From NCBI GenBank assembly GCA_020632635.1, contig JACKFE010000003.1, positions 372,001 through 436,000 of the forward strand: a stretch of 64,000 bases of DNA, read 5' to 3'. The stretch's first letter is position 1. Each line of letters opens with the position of its first letter. A program made the position numbers and the translations under genes. Below are positions 9,296-17,631 of the stretch, piece after piece. The stretch is from Nitrospiraceae bacterium (GTDB lineage Bacteria; Nitrospirota; Nitrospiria; Nitrospirales; UBA8639). Under the pieces are notes generated by a model. The model made no database searches and was not told the origin of the DNA. It saw only the letters and a program-made list of their open reading frames with translations.

Positions 9296-9751
9296 CTATG
9301 GGTCCACCCGCTTCCACACACTCACAAACAGGGGTTGTTCCTGACAATCAAACACGAGTTCACTGACTTGTTCCGCTCCAGGAACTTCTAGAATTTCTGG
9401 AGTCGTGCCATAGACACAGGGAAGAGATAATTGGCAAGGCTCCGGAAGAAGGGATTTAATGTTCCCGCCGATTATATTGGTTAATTCATACATGGCATCC
9501 ATTTGATCTTGTTCGGTCACGGCTCCGTTGCTATTGGAAAAAATGACGGAAGCCGCTGCCTGAGCCAGTTGAATAGACCCATGCAACAAGACAACCCCAT
9601 TCCATGCTCCTGAAATTTCAACCCGGCCCGTGAGGTATCCAGCTCCCGTATCCAAGGAAGCCGGTAACACCCTTGGTTGAATATCCAAGCCCAACATGGC
9701 CTGCCACGTGGCCTCCGTGATCTCCAGAATCTCCTGTTCTAGAAACTGCAT
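9296..9751 (-). CDS. cheX: CheX-like CheY-P phosphatase
   Basis: 151 aa. Resembles the CheC/CheX/FliY phosphatase family. The helix MYELTNIIGGNIKSLLP contains the Glu89-x-x-Asn92 pair typical of the catalytic site, and only one such helix is present, as in CheX rather than CheC. GGAGG is eight bases upstream of the ATG. It is 12 bp upstream-to-downstream from cheR. CheX would dephosphorylate the neighbouring CheY; the window also encodes CheZ, so two unrelated phosphatase families coexist. Confidence 0.85.
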   Translation of the reverse strand: MQFLEQEILEITEATWQAMLGLDIQPRVLPASLDTGAGYLTGRVEISGAWNGVVLLHGSIQLAQAAASVIFSNSNGAVTEQDQMDAMYELTNIIGGNIKSLLPEPCQLSLPCVYGTTPEILEVPGAEQVSELVFDCQEQPLFVSVWKRVDP

Positions 9752-9763
9752 TGTGCTGCCCTC

Positions 9764-10597
9764 CTATTGCTTTTTAAGCCGATAACACGAGGTTCCGCTC
9801 ACGGCAACCCGTTCAAAACCGTCGTCTAAATTCATGGTCGTTTCGGATCCCCCAAGAAACAGATAGGCATGGGGCTCCATCAATTCTCTCGCTTTCTTTA
9901 GAATTTGCTTCTTGGTGGGAACATCAAAGTAGATCATGACGTTACGAATGAGCACCAAGTCCAATTTAGGAAACGGTAACCACGTCCCCGCCAGATTCAT
10001 TTCCCGAAAACTCACCATTTTTCGAATATCATCTTGGACCTGCCAAGCCAATCCCTTTTTCGTGAAGTATTTAGTCAGCAGGGAGGCCGGCAGGCCACGA
10101 TTGACTTCCAGTTGACTATATCGACCTTCCTGACAGCGCTTCAGCATTTCCACGGAAATATCCGTGGCGGTAAACTGAATATCCCATTGCTTCAATTCCG
10201 GAAATTCCTCAAGTATGGTAAACAAGATGGAATAAGGCTCTTGTCCGCTTGAACTGGCCCCACACCAAATCGTTAACTTCTTGGTGAGAGCCTTACGGGC
10301 CAGTAAATCTGGAAGCACCGTTTCTTTGAGGGCCTGAAATGGACTCAAATCACGAAAGAAACTGGTCTCATTTGTTGTCATGGCCTCGACCACTTTCTTA
10401 TGCAATGGCCCGAATGGCACTTGACGCAGCTTCTGAACCAACTCCGCCAAGGTTTGGACCCCCTCGCTTTTCGCGACCGGCTCAAGCCTTGACTGCACGA
10501 GATAGGCTTTCTCAGGTTCAAGGACAATGGCCGAACGCGTCCGAACCATCTCCCGGACATAGTTCAAATCTTCAGGACTGATTTCTGGCATTCCCAT
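9764..10597 (-). CDS. cheR: MCP methyltransferase CheR
   Basis: 277 aa S-adenosylmethionine-dependent methyltransferase that methylates receptor glutamates. Seen: N-terminal helical domain (about 1-75), methyltransferase core with TTNETSFFRD, WCGASSSGQEPYSI (SAM site) and the FDLVLIRNVMIYFD-like stretch near 215. AAGGGG precedes the ATG at eight bases. Together with the adjacent cheB it forms the adaptation pair of the operon containing the globin-coupled receptor. A second CheR is encoded at 20604-21419. Confidence 0.95.
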   Translation of the reverse strand: MGMPEISPEDLNYVREMVRTRSAIVLEPEKAYLVQSRLEPVAKSEGVQTLAELVQKLRQVPFGPLHKKVVEAMTTNETSFFRDLSPFQALKETVLPDLLARKALTKKLTIWCGASSSGQEPYSILFTILEEFPELKQWDIQFTATDISVEMLKRCQEGRYSQLEVNRGLPASLLTKYFTKKGLAWQVQDDIRKMVSFREMNLAGTWLPFPKLDLVLIRNVMIYFDVPTKKQILKKARELMEPHAYLFLGGSETTMNLDDGFERVAVSGTSCYRLKKQ

Positions 10598-10612
10598 TAC
10601 ACGTTCCCCTTT

Positions 10613-11722
10613 TTACACAGTCACAGGTTGAGGGTGGAAAACAGGTGAACGCCCTGCTTGGACTTTTCGCACAATCTCACCGGCCACTTGAGAAAGCGGA
10701 AGAATTTTATCGGCCAATCCGGCATGGACCACCGCACCCGGCATTCCCCAAACAACACTTGACGCTTCATCTTGCGCAAACACGGCTCCCCCATGTTCGC
10801 GAATCACTTCTGCTCCGCGCATGCCGTCCTGCCCCATTCCGGTTAACACCACAGCCAAAACCGCGGGACCATATAATTGAGAAACCGATCGGAAGAGGAC
10901 ATCCACGGCTGGACGGCAGGAATTTTCAGGAGGATCTTGATTCATCGCTAAAACCACTTCGGCCCCGCTTCGCTTCACCGTCATATGATAATCCCCCGGC
11001 GCGATCCAAATGCTTCCAGGTACGACACGATCGCCCGGCTGACCTTCCGCCACCGGTAACTGACACTTTGTGGATAGCCGTTCCCCCAGACATTTGGTAA
11101 AGACCGGCGGCATATGCTGAACAATGACGATGGGAACAGGAAACCCTTTGGGAATACCCGGCAGGACTTCCGCCAGCGCATTCGGCCCTCCCGTAGATAC
11201 CCCAATGGCCACAATATCCACCCGATCCGACTTGGATTTTCCTTTGGCCGGCACGGTCAGGGAGTTAGCCGAGGAGATTCGTGGTGCGGGCGGAGAATGG
11301 GATAGGCCACTGTGCGTCTGCGCCAAATGTTTGATCTTGGGGAGCAGTTCTTCCCGAACCCGCTGTATGGCCAGCGCCGCACTGCCGACATTTGACGGTT
11401 TGGTGACATAATCATTAGCGCCTCGGGCCAAGGCCTCAAGGGTTTCTCGAGCAGCTCGCTGGCTTAAGGTGCTAAACATGATGATGGGAAGTCGGGTATT
11501 TTTTTTGCGAATTTCACTGACGGCGGTCAACCCATCCATTTCAGGCATTTCAATGTCCATGGTGACCACGTCGGGAGGCGTTTGTTCAATCTTGGACAAC
11601 GCAATCTTCCCCGTTGCTGCTGATCCAACGACTTCAATATCCGGATCTTTATTCAACTCATCCGTCAGCAATCGCCGAATCACGACTGAGTCGTCCACAA
11701 TAAGGACTCGAATTTTTGCCAT
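10613..11722 (-). CDS. cheB: Protein-glutamate methylesterase/deamidase CheB
   Basis: 369 aa. N-terminal receiver (Asp10/Asp11, phospho-acceptor Asp56), linker about 135-165, and C-terminal methylesterase with the triad Ser176 (GVSTGG), His203 (VQHMP) and Asp299 (GMGQDG). It removes methyl groups from receptors when phosphorylated by CheA. A GTG four codons upstream exists, but GGAG is seven bases before the ATG at 11722, which gives the usual N-terminus. It lies between cheY and cheR. Confidence 0.95.
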   Translation of the reverse strand: MAKIRVLIVDDSVVIRRLLTDELNKDPDIEVVGSAATGKIALSKIEQTPPDVVTMDIEMPEMDGLTAVSEIRKKNTRLPIIMFSTLSQRAARETLEALARGANDYVTKPSNVGSAALAIQRVREELLPKIKHLAQTHSGLSHSPPAPRISSANSLTVPAKGKSKSDRVDIVAIGVSTGGPNALAEVLPGIPKGFPVPIVIVQHMPPVFTKCLGERLSTKCQLPVAEGQPGDRVVPGSIWIAPGDYHMTVKRSGAEVVLAMNQDPPENSCRPAVDVLFRSVSQLYGPAVLAVVLTGMGQDGMRGAEVIREHGGAVFAQDEASSVVWGMPGAVVHAGLADKILPLSQVAGEIVRKVQAGRSPVFHPQPVTV

Positions 11723-11822
11723 CAACAACTCCACGCAAATCGTGAGAGGTGAAACGTACTACCGAGTGAGGTGACGATCTCCGATCATTCGCCTCACACC
11801 TGACACTCAATTTTTGGAGAAA

Positions 11823-12188
11823 TTATTTTATTCCTAAAATTTTCAATTTCTCTTGAATGACATCTTTGGTAAAAGGCTTCATGACATATTCATTAGCCCC
11901 TGCCGCCAAAGCCTTCCCCATTTGAGACGATTCGGTCTCAGTGGTGACCATCATGACCGGTAATTTCCGATAGGTGGGATTGGCTCGAACCGCGCGCACA
12001 AATTCCAAGCCATTCATTTCCGGCATATTCCAATCCACCAGAACCAAATCGGCTTGACCCATGGTCTTTAACTTTTCCAGCCCCTCTTTGCCATTGCCGG
12101 CTTCTTCAACCGTCCCGCCAACGGATTGCAAAATTTGCTTCAAAATGATCCGCATGGCTTTTGAGTCATCGATCACTAACGCACGCAT
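11823..12188 (-). CDS. cheY: Response regulator CheY
   Basis: 121 aa single receiver. Acidic pair Asp7/Asp8, phospho-acceptor Asp52, conserved Thr and the Lys-Pro near position 103-104 (MKPFT). GGAGGAGA lies immediately upstream at ideal spacing, favouring this ATG over longer frames starting in the hairpin region. It sits between the globin-coupled MCP and cheB, so it probably receives phosphate from the CheA at 15260-17581. Motor binding or phosphate-sink function cannot be told from sequence. Confidence 0.93.
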   Translation of the reverse strand: MRALVIDDSKAMRIILKQILQSVGGTVEEAGNGKEGLEKLKTMGQADLVLVDWNMPEMNGLEFVRAVRANPTYRKLPVMMVTTETESSQMGKALAAGANEYVMKPFTKDVIQEKLKILGIK

Positions 12189-12228
12189 AGTATCTCCTCC
12201 ATGAATATCGCCTTCCCTGCCCGCTCCA

Positions 12229-12261
12229 GGCCGGGATTCCGCTACATCATGAATCCCGGCC
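12229..12261. repeat. Perfect 11-bp stem-loop between MCP and cheY
   Basis: GGCCGGGATTC (12229-12239) pairs perfectly with GAATCCCGGCC (12251-12261) around an 11-nt loop. It lies between the stop of the globin-coupled MCP and the cheY ribosome site. No T-tract follows on either strand, so it looks like an RNA-processing or attenuation structure rather than an intrinsic terminator. Confidence 0.7.
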
Positions 12262-12291
12262 CACATGGGGGGCATCAGAGAAAAGGCTCGG

Positions 12292-14748
12292 TTAGGTCAG
12301 TCGTGAAACCACGGCTTGCAGATCGGTCGCCATCTTGGCCAATTCGCTCGCCGCTTGCTGGGTTTGGGTCGCCCCTTCGGTCGTGCTTCGCGCGGCGTCC
12401 GCCACACTGACGATATTACTCGCTATTTCCATGCTGCCCTTGGACGCCTCGGATACGTTACGGGCCATCTCGTTCGTGGTAACGGTTTGTTCTTCCACCG
12501 CACTGGCAATTGTGTTCATGTAATCATTGACCTGTTTAATAATAGTCGTGATTTGTGCAATGGCATCCACCGATCCCTTGGTATCGCCTTGGATGGTTTC
12601 AATCATCCGGCTGATATTTTCGGTGGCCTTGGTGGTTTCCTTAGCTAATTCTTTGACCTCGTTGGCCACAACTGCAAACCCTTTCCCGGCTTCACCGGCT
12701 CGTGCCGCCTCAATCGTGGCATTCAAGGCCAACAGATTGGTTTGCTGCGCGATGGAATTAATCACCTTAATGATGCTGCCGATTTCCGCGCTGGATTGCC
12801 CCAACTTTGCCACCGTAGCATTGGTGGACTCGGCCACATTCACCGCCTGAGAAGCCACTTTGGCGGCCTCGGTGGTGTTTTTGGCGATCTCTTGAATACT
12901 AGCCGTCATCTCTTCCGAACCGGTTGAGACCGACTGCACATTTTTACTGACTTCCTCGGCAGCGGCGGCCACGACATTGGCCTGGCTGGACGTTTCCTCG
13001 GCGGTTGACCCCATGGTGCCACTCACGGACGTCAACTCTTCTGAGGCACTGGCCAAGTTACTGCCGATTTGAGCAATTTCCGCCACACCCTCTTGCAACT
13101 TTCGTTGATTCTCTTTTTCACGTTCGGCGGCTTCTTTGACCTTACGTTCGTTTTCCAGTTTGGTCGTAATCACCTCCCACGTCACCATCGCACCCAGATA
13201 ATTTTTATTATTGTCATAAATCGGACTGACCAACAGATCCAGAGTTTCTGAACCGAGTTGAATATTGGCCTGATGAGGAAGATTATTCGGATCGGCTAAT
13301 AACCGCCGCTGATGTTGAGGATTTTTATGGAAGACATCAATGCTACTGCCAAGAATCTGGTCGACCTTGATCGGCAATAAATGCTCAATGCCACGTAACG
13401 TTTTCACGGAGGCAGGATTCACATATTGAATTTTAAAATCCCGATCGGCAAACATCACATTAATCGGGGCATTCTCCATCATATTCATGACTCGCGCCAT
13501 GTCTTTTTCAATTTTGAGTTTTTGGGTGACAACCTCCCAGGTCACCATGGCCCCGATATATTCCTGTTTGTGATCGTAAATCGCACTGACTAACAAATCG
13601 AGGATTTCCGGACCAACTTCAATTTGCGTGTGGTGGGGCAAGTTATTGGGATCAGACAAGAGGCGCCGTTGATGCTGCGGATTCTTGTGGAAGACATCAA
13701 TCGACGTTCCAACAATTTTTTCCACTTTCACTGGCAAAAGATGTTCAATCGTTTTTAAGGTCTTTTTCGAAGCAGGATTGACATACTGTATCGTACATTC
13801 CCGGTCCGCAAACATCACATTAAACGGCATATTTTCCATCATGGATTGCACCCGAGCTATTTCCCGATCTTTTCTGACTTGTTCCGTGACATCTTCCCAA
13901 TTCACCACATAGCCTAAGGCGCGTTGATCCTGATCGTATACCCCATTGATGTGTGTCTCCAGGGTAATCGTACCGAAACTAAAGGTCGCCGCATGGGGCA
14001 AGGATTGAGGATTTTTTAAAATCCGTTCAATGCGTTTGGGATCCTTGTGAAAACGATGAATGGATCCACCTAAGATTTCTTCCAATTTCAATCCAAAGGT
14101 TCCTTCAATTTCTGAGCGAATACTTTGTAGCGTATCCATCGCACGCTTATTCGCATAAATAAGATTGAGATTGGCATCAGCGACAAAGACATTGGTTTGC
14201 AGACTATCCAAACTGCTTTCCACCATCCCGAGAGCGGCCAATGTCGATTCCGGGGCCTCCAGGGTTGCTGAACCACCTTTGTGTGAAGATCCATTCTGTC
14301 CCATACGTGACTCCTTCCGTTTTTTCTTTTGTGTCGGGATTGAAGTTGTTTCATGGTGTGATGAGGATTCGGTATTGACGATATCGTGAGCCAGGGGTCC
14401 AACGGCTTGAACGATCGTGTCAATATCTTCTTGCGCCACGCCCAAGGACTGAAGCGTGGCCACCAAATGCTGGGCGACTTGATCAAAATGCCGTTGTTCG
14501 ATGGATAAGTGCGCATGGGCGGTTTTCATATCGGGGCCTCGATAAGACGAGGGGCCACCCAGGGCTTGGGACAAAAACGCAATTTGCTGCCGTTTCTGCA
14601 TATCCATATCGACCTCCTCGAAGAACCCTTTCAACAAGGGGTCGGACAGGACCCGTTCATAAAACGCCTCAACCGCTGCGGTCACGGCAGCCTCCCCGCC
14701 AATTTTTTCATATACGGACACGGCTAGTGCGGACGCTGAATCTGACAT
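12292..14748 (-). CDS. Truncated-haemoglobin-coupled chemoreceptor (trHb-PAS-PAS-PAS-MCP)
   Basis: 818 aa, no transmembrane segment, so a soluble receptor. Residues 1-127 are a group-I truncated haemoglobin: YEKIGG start, Tyr30 at the B10 position, Gln55, ALGGP, and proximal His78 in MKTAH. A charged linker (about 128-165) follows, then three PAS domains with an exact 120-residue period and conserved His234/354/474 (FHK-N/D-P) and Trp284/404/524 (WE-x-V/I-T). The C-terminal 250 residues are an MCP signalling hairpin with tip IAQQTNLLALNATIEAARAG. It probably senses O2 or NO through haem (inference) and drives the CheA/CheW encoded next to it. An internal ATG (Met149, 14304) has a strong Shine-Dalgarno. 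Confidence 0.93.
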   Translation of the reverse strand: MSDSASALAVSVYEKIGGEAAVTAAVEAFYERVLSDPLLKGFFEEVDMDMQKRQQIAFLSQALGGPSSYRGPDMKTAHAHLSIEQRHFDQVAQHLVATLQSLGVAQEDIDTIVQAVGPLAHDIVNTESSSHHETTSIPTQKKKRKESRMGQNGSSHKGGSATLEAPESTLAALGMVESSLDSLQTNVFVADANLNLIYANKRAMDTLQSIRSEIEGTFGLKLEEILGGSIHRFHKDPKRIERILKNPQSLPHAATFSFGTITLETHINGVYDQDQRALGYVVNWEDVTEQVRKDREIARVQSMMENMPFNVMFADRECTIQYVNPASKKTLKTIEHLLPVKVEKIVGTSIDVFHKNPQHQRRLLSDPNNLPHHTQIEVGPEILDLLVSAIYDHKQEYIGAMVTWEVVTQKLKIEKDMARVMNMMENAPINVMFADRDFKIQYVNPASVKTLRGIEHLLPIKVDQILGSSIDVFHKNPQHQRRLLADPNNLPHQANIQLGSETLDLLVSPIYDNNKNYLGAMVTWEVITTKLENERKVKEAAEREKENQRKLQEGVAEIAQIGSNLASASEELTSVSGTMGSTAEETSSQANVVAAAAEEVSKNVQSVSTGSEEMTASIQEIAKNTTEAAKVASQAVNVAESTNATVAKLGQSSAEIGSIIKVINSIAQQTNLLALNATIEAARAGEAGKGFAVVANEVKELAKETTKATENISRMIETIQGDTKGSVDAIAQITTIIKQVNDYMNTIASAVEEQTVTTNEMARNVSEASKGSMEIASNIVSVADAARSTTEGATQTQQAASELAKMATDLQAVVSRLT
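14304..14318 (-). promoter_or_regulatory. Internal ribosome binding site before Met149 of the trHb-MCP
   Basis: On the minus strand GGAAGGAG lies six bases before an in-frame ATG whose first base is 14304. The site falls in the Lys/Arg-rich linker just after the globin. The gene's own first ATG has only GGGAGA at about 11 bases. A second product of 670 aa, PAS3-MCP without the globin, could therefore be made. Confidence 0.6.
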
Positions 14749-14812
14749 AAAATGTATTCTCCCTTACCTGATTGTGAACGGTTTTCTGTAAGCTTGCAGT
14801 AGCTTTGCAAAA

Positions 14813-15256
14813 TTAGACTTCTTTCAATTGCGGCACCATAACCACTTTGGCAATATCTAAAATTAACAGTAAACGCCCTTCCAGTTTATGCACACCCGTA
14901 ATGAGTTCCTTGGCGACGCCTTTCATGGTGGAGGGTGGCGGTTCGTAGGACGAATCCGACACTTCCAATACATCCCCAATATCATCCACCAGCAAACTCA
15001 CCGGGCCCTCATCGGTACGAATCACGACGTTCATCGGTGGTTCGGAGTCCTCCCGATCTTCCAATTCCAATCTCCGCCGTAAATCGATGGCTGTCACGAT
15101 TTGGCCCCGCAGATTGATCAACCCACTCACCGCGCGGGATGCCAAGGGCACAAACGTCATGGGCTGAAATTTGATCACTTCCTGCACATTCAGCACACTT
15201 ACGCCAAAATACAGGTTCGCCAAATAAAACGTGCAATATTGCTGTGGGTCACTCAT
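14813..15256 (-). CDS. cheW: Chemotaxis coupling protein CheW
   Basis: 147 aa SH3-like coupling protein that links receptors to CheA. Seen: YFGVSVLNVQEV, GLINLRGQIVTAIDLR and VSLLVDDIGDV, the usual CheW strands. Its ribosome site (TGAGGT) lies within the last codons of the cheA upstream, and only 3 bp separate the genes, so they are translationally close. The globin-coupled MCP follows 64 bp downstream. Confidence 0.94.
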   Translation of the reverse strand: MSDPQQYCTFYLANLYFGVSVLNVQEVIKFQPMTFVPLASRAVSGLINLRGQIVTAIDLRRRLELEDREDSEPPMNVVIRTDEGPVSLLVDDIGDVLEVSDSSYEPPPSTMKGVAKELITGVHKLEGRLLLILDIAKVVMVPQLKEV

Positions 15257-15259
15257 ACG

Positions 15260-17581
15260 TTATACCTCAACTAACTCCCCTGCAGGTTCCCCCTCGGGAA
15301 GCACCGCATGTTCGTTGATCAATTGTTGAACATCCAACACATCCGTCACGCGCCCTTGAATCACTGCTGAACAGAGCAGGCCCGATTTGGTGGAACGGCG
15401 TTTCACCTGGACATGCTCGTCGACAATATCCACAATTTTGTCCACCATCAGACCAATGCGTTTGTTTTCATGAGAAATCACCACCATCTGCAGGGCCTCC
15501 CCATCTTCCGATGCCCCACCGGATCCCAGGACCTGGCACAATCGAATAAATGGCAGGATTTCCCCCCGATATTGAATGACCTCGTTCCCACTGGCCTCTT
15601 CCAGAGCTGTGGTTTTGATTTCCTCCAATCGGGCCACCATCGACAGGGGTATCGCTAATTGACCGGACTCTCCGACTTTGACCAACAACAACGTCTGACG
15701 TTGCCCTTGTCCCGCTTTTAAAGAATCGGACAAATCGGACCGTGACGCATCGCCTTGCGGAATGGCCATACCGGCTCGGTTGGCCAAACCGAGCACGTCC
15801 AGGATCAAGGCCACCCGACCGTCACCCATAATTGTCGCCCCGGCAAAAACCGGAATTCCCTTCAATTGCTTACTGAGAGGTTTCACCACGATTTCTTCCG
15901 TGTCATTAATCTCATCCACGACCAATCCGAATCGCTGACCATCGGCTTGCAAGACCACAATATTCACGACTTCTTCATGTTCCTCGTTCATCGTGGCCAT
16001 GGCATGCTTCGATGAAAGTCCGACGATCTGGTTGAGATAGAGGAGCGGTAGGAGCTGGCCTCTCAGACGGCACACAGAAGTGCCATGAAGGGAATCAATA
16101 TATTTTTTAATCTGTTCCCCTTCTAACCTCACCAGTTCCAACAAACTAACCTGCGGGATCGCAAATCGTTCCTCCCCCGTGGTAATTATCAACGCGGGGA
16201 TGATGGCCAGCGTGAGAGGAACTTTCAGTTTGAAGGTTGTTCCCTTTTCCAATTTTGTTTGGATGTCAATGGTCCCGCCAATTTTCTCAATATTGGTTTT
16301 CACCACATCCATACCGACTCCCCGCCCAGACACATTGGTCACCTTGGCGGCCGTGGAGAACCCCGGAAGAAAGATCAAATTCAATAACTCCCGCTCACTC
16401 ATTTTAGAAACCTGTTCACCCGTGACGACCCCTCGCTTAATTGCGGTTTCCGCGACGCGTTGGGTATTAATCCCTCCTCCATCGTCCGTAATTTCAATAT
16501 TGACTTGTCCGCCCTCATGATAGGCTCGCAGCAACAATAGGCCTTCACGAGATTTTCCACGCGCTTCCCGGATATCAGACGCTTCGATTCCATGGTCCAC
16601 GGAATTCCGCACCAAGTGTGTCAGAGGGTCCTTAATAGCCTCAATCAGCGTTTTATCCAGCTCCGTCCCTTTGCCCTCCATTTCAATCCGAATCTGCTTT
16701 CCGCAGGCCAATGCCAAATCCCGCACGACACGTGGAAATTTCCCAAAAATATTTCCAATGGGCTGCATTCGGGTTTTCATGATGCCCTCCTGCAATTCAC
16801 TGGTAATCAGGCTCAACCGTTGGGATGAGGTCTGGAGCGAAGGATCATCCAGCAAGATCGGACATTGAAGAATTTGATTGCGGGTCAGCACCAACTCTCC
16901 GACCATATTCATTAATTTGTCCAAGAGACCAACATCCACTCGGATACTGGAATCGACCGCGGACAGGCCGTGAGACGCACCGCCTTTTTCCGCCTTGTCC
17001 CCCCCGGGATTTCCCAGTGTACGCAACCCGCTAAGGTCAGGGATCTCAGCGGTGCCAGCGCCTTCATCTGAGTGCTCTTCTGCTTGAGCCGGGACCAGAG
17101 TTTCAGGGGTATCATTCTCATCAGTATGGGAATGTTCTTCTTGTGCAGACTGAATAGCCGCAGGCGCCGGAGCCGCCATGGGGATTCCGGCGTCACTCCC
17201 TTTTTGTAGCCGGGTCAGTAAGGATTTTAACTCCGCAAAATCCTCCTCCCCATCATGATTGCTTTCTTGAATGCAGGCCAGCATCTTTCTGATCGCATCC
17301 ACCATGCTCAACAAGGCTGTGGTGATTTCCCCTGAAAGCGAAATGTCGCCATCCCGGAGCAAACTGAGCAGCGTTTCTCCGGTATGAGCCAGGCTCTCCA
17401 ACTTGGAATATCCTAAAAACGAACAGGTTCCTTTTACCGTATGGATAGCCCGAAAAATACTGGCCAGCGCCTCTTGCCCATCCGGATGACTTTCTAATTC
17501 CAATAAATCTTTTTCGACTTGGCTCAGATTTTCATCGCTCTCGACCAGAAATTCCTGTATTGCCGCATCCATTTCACTCAT
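15260..17581 (-). CDS. cheA: Chemotaxis histidine kinase CheA with two CheW domains
   Basis: 773 aa. Hpt with His47 (HTVKGTCSFLGY), acidic linker about 130-200, dimerisation helices from about 215, HATPase (HLVRNSVDHG, DDGGGI, GRGVGMDV), a first CheW-like domain (about 465-610) and a second one (about 630-765). Most CheA proteins end with a single such domain, so this one could make extra contacts in the array. It lies between an anchored MCP-like protein and cheW-trHb MCP, and is the probable kinase for that operon. Confidence 0.95.
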   Translation of the reverse strand: MSEMDAAIQEFLVESDENLSQVEKDLLELESHPDGQEALASIFRAIHTVKGTCSFLGYSKLESLAHTGETLLSLLRDGDISLSGEITTALLSMVDAIRKMLACIQESNHDGEEDFAELKSLLTRLQKGSDAGIPMAAPAPAAIQSAQEEHSHTDENDTPETLVPAQAEEHSDEGAGTAEIPDLSGLRTLGNPGGDKAEKGGASHGLSAVDSSIRVDVGLLDKLMNMVGELVLTRNQILQCPILLDDPSLQTSSQRLSLITSELQEGIMKTRMQPIGNIFGKFPRVVRDLALACGKQIRIEMEGKGTELDKTLIEAIKDPLTHLVRNSVDHGIEASDIREARGKSREGLLLLRAYHEGGQVNIEITDDGGGINTQRVAETAIKRGVVTGEQVSKMSERELLNLIFLPGFSTAAKVTNVSGRGVGMDVVKTNIEKIGGTIDIQTKLEKGTTFKLKVPLTLAIIPALIITTGEERFAIPQVSLLELVRLEGEQIKKYIDSLHGTSVCRLRGQLLPLLYLNQIVGLSSKHAMATMNEEHEEVVNIVVLQADGQRFGLVVDEINDTEEIVVKPLSKQLKGIPVFAGATIMGDGRVALILDVLGLANRAGMAIPQGDASRSDLSDSLKAGQGQRQTLLLVKVGESGQLAIPLSMVARLEEIKTTALEEASGNEVIQYRGEILPFIRLCQVLGSGGASEDGEALQMVVISHENKRIGLMVDKIVDIVDEHVQVKRRSTKSGLLCSAVIQGRVTDVLDVQQLINEHAVLPEGEPAGELVEV

Positions 17582-17631
17582 CGATGACTCCTATCATCTA
17601 AAGTAATCCCAAACAAAATAATCAAAAAGGC

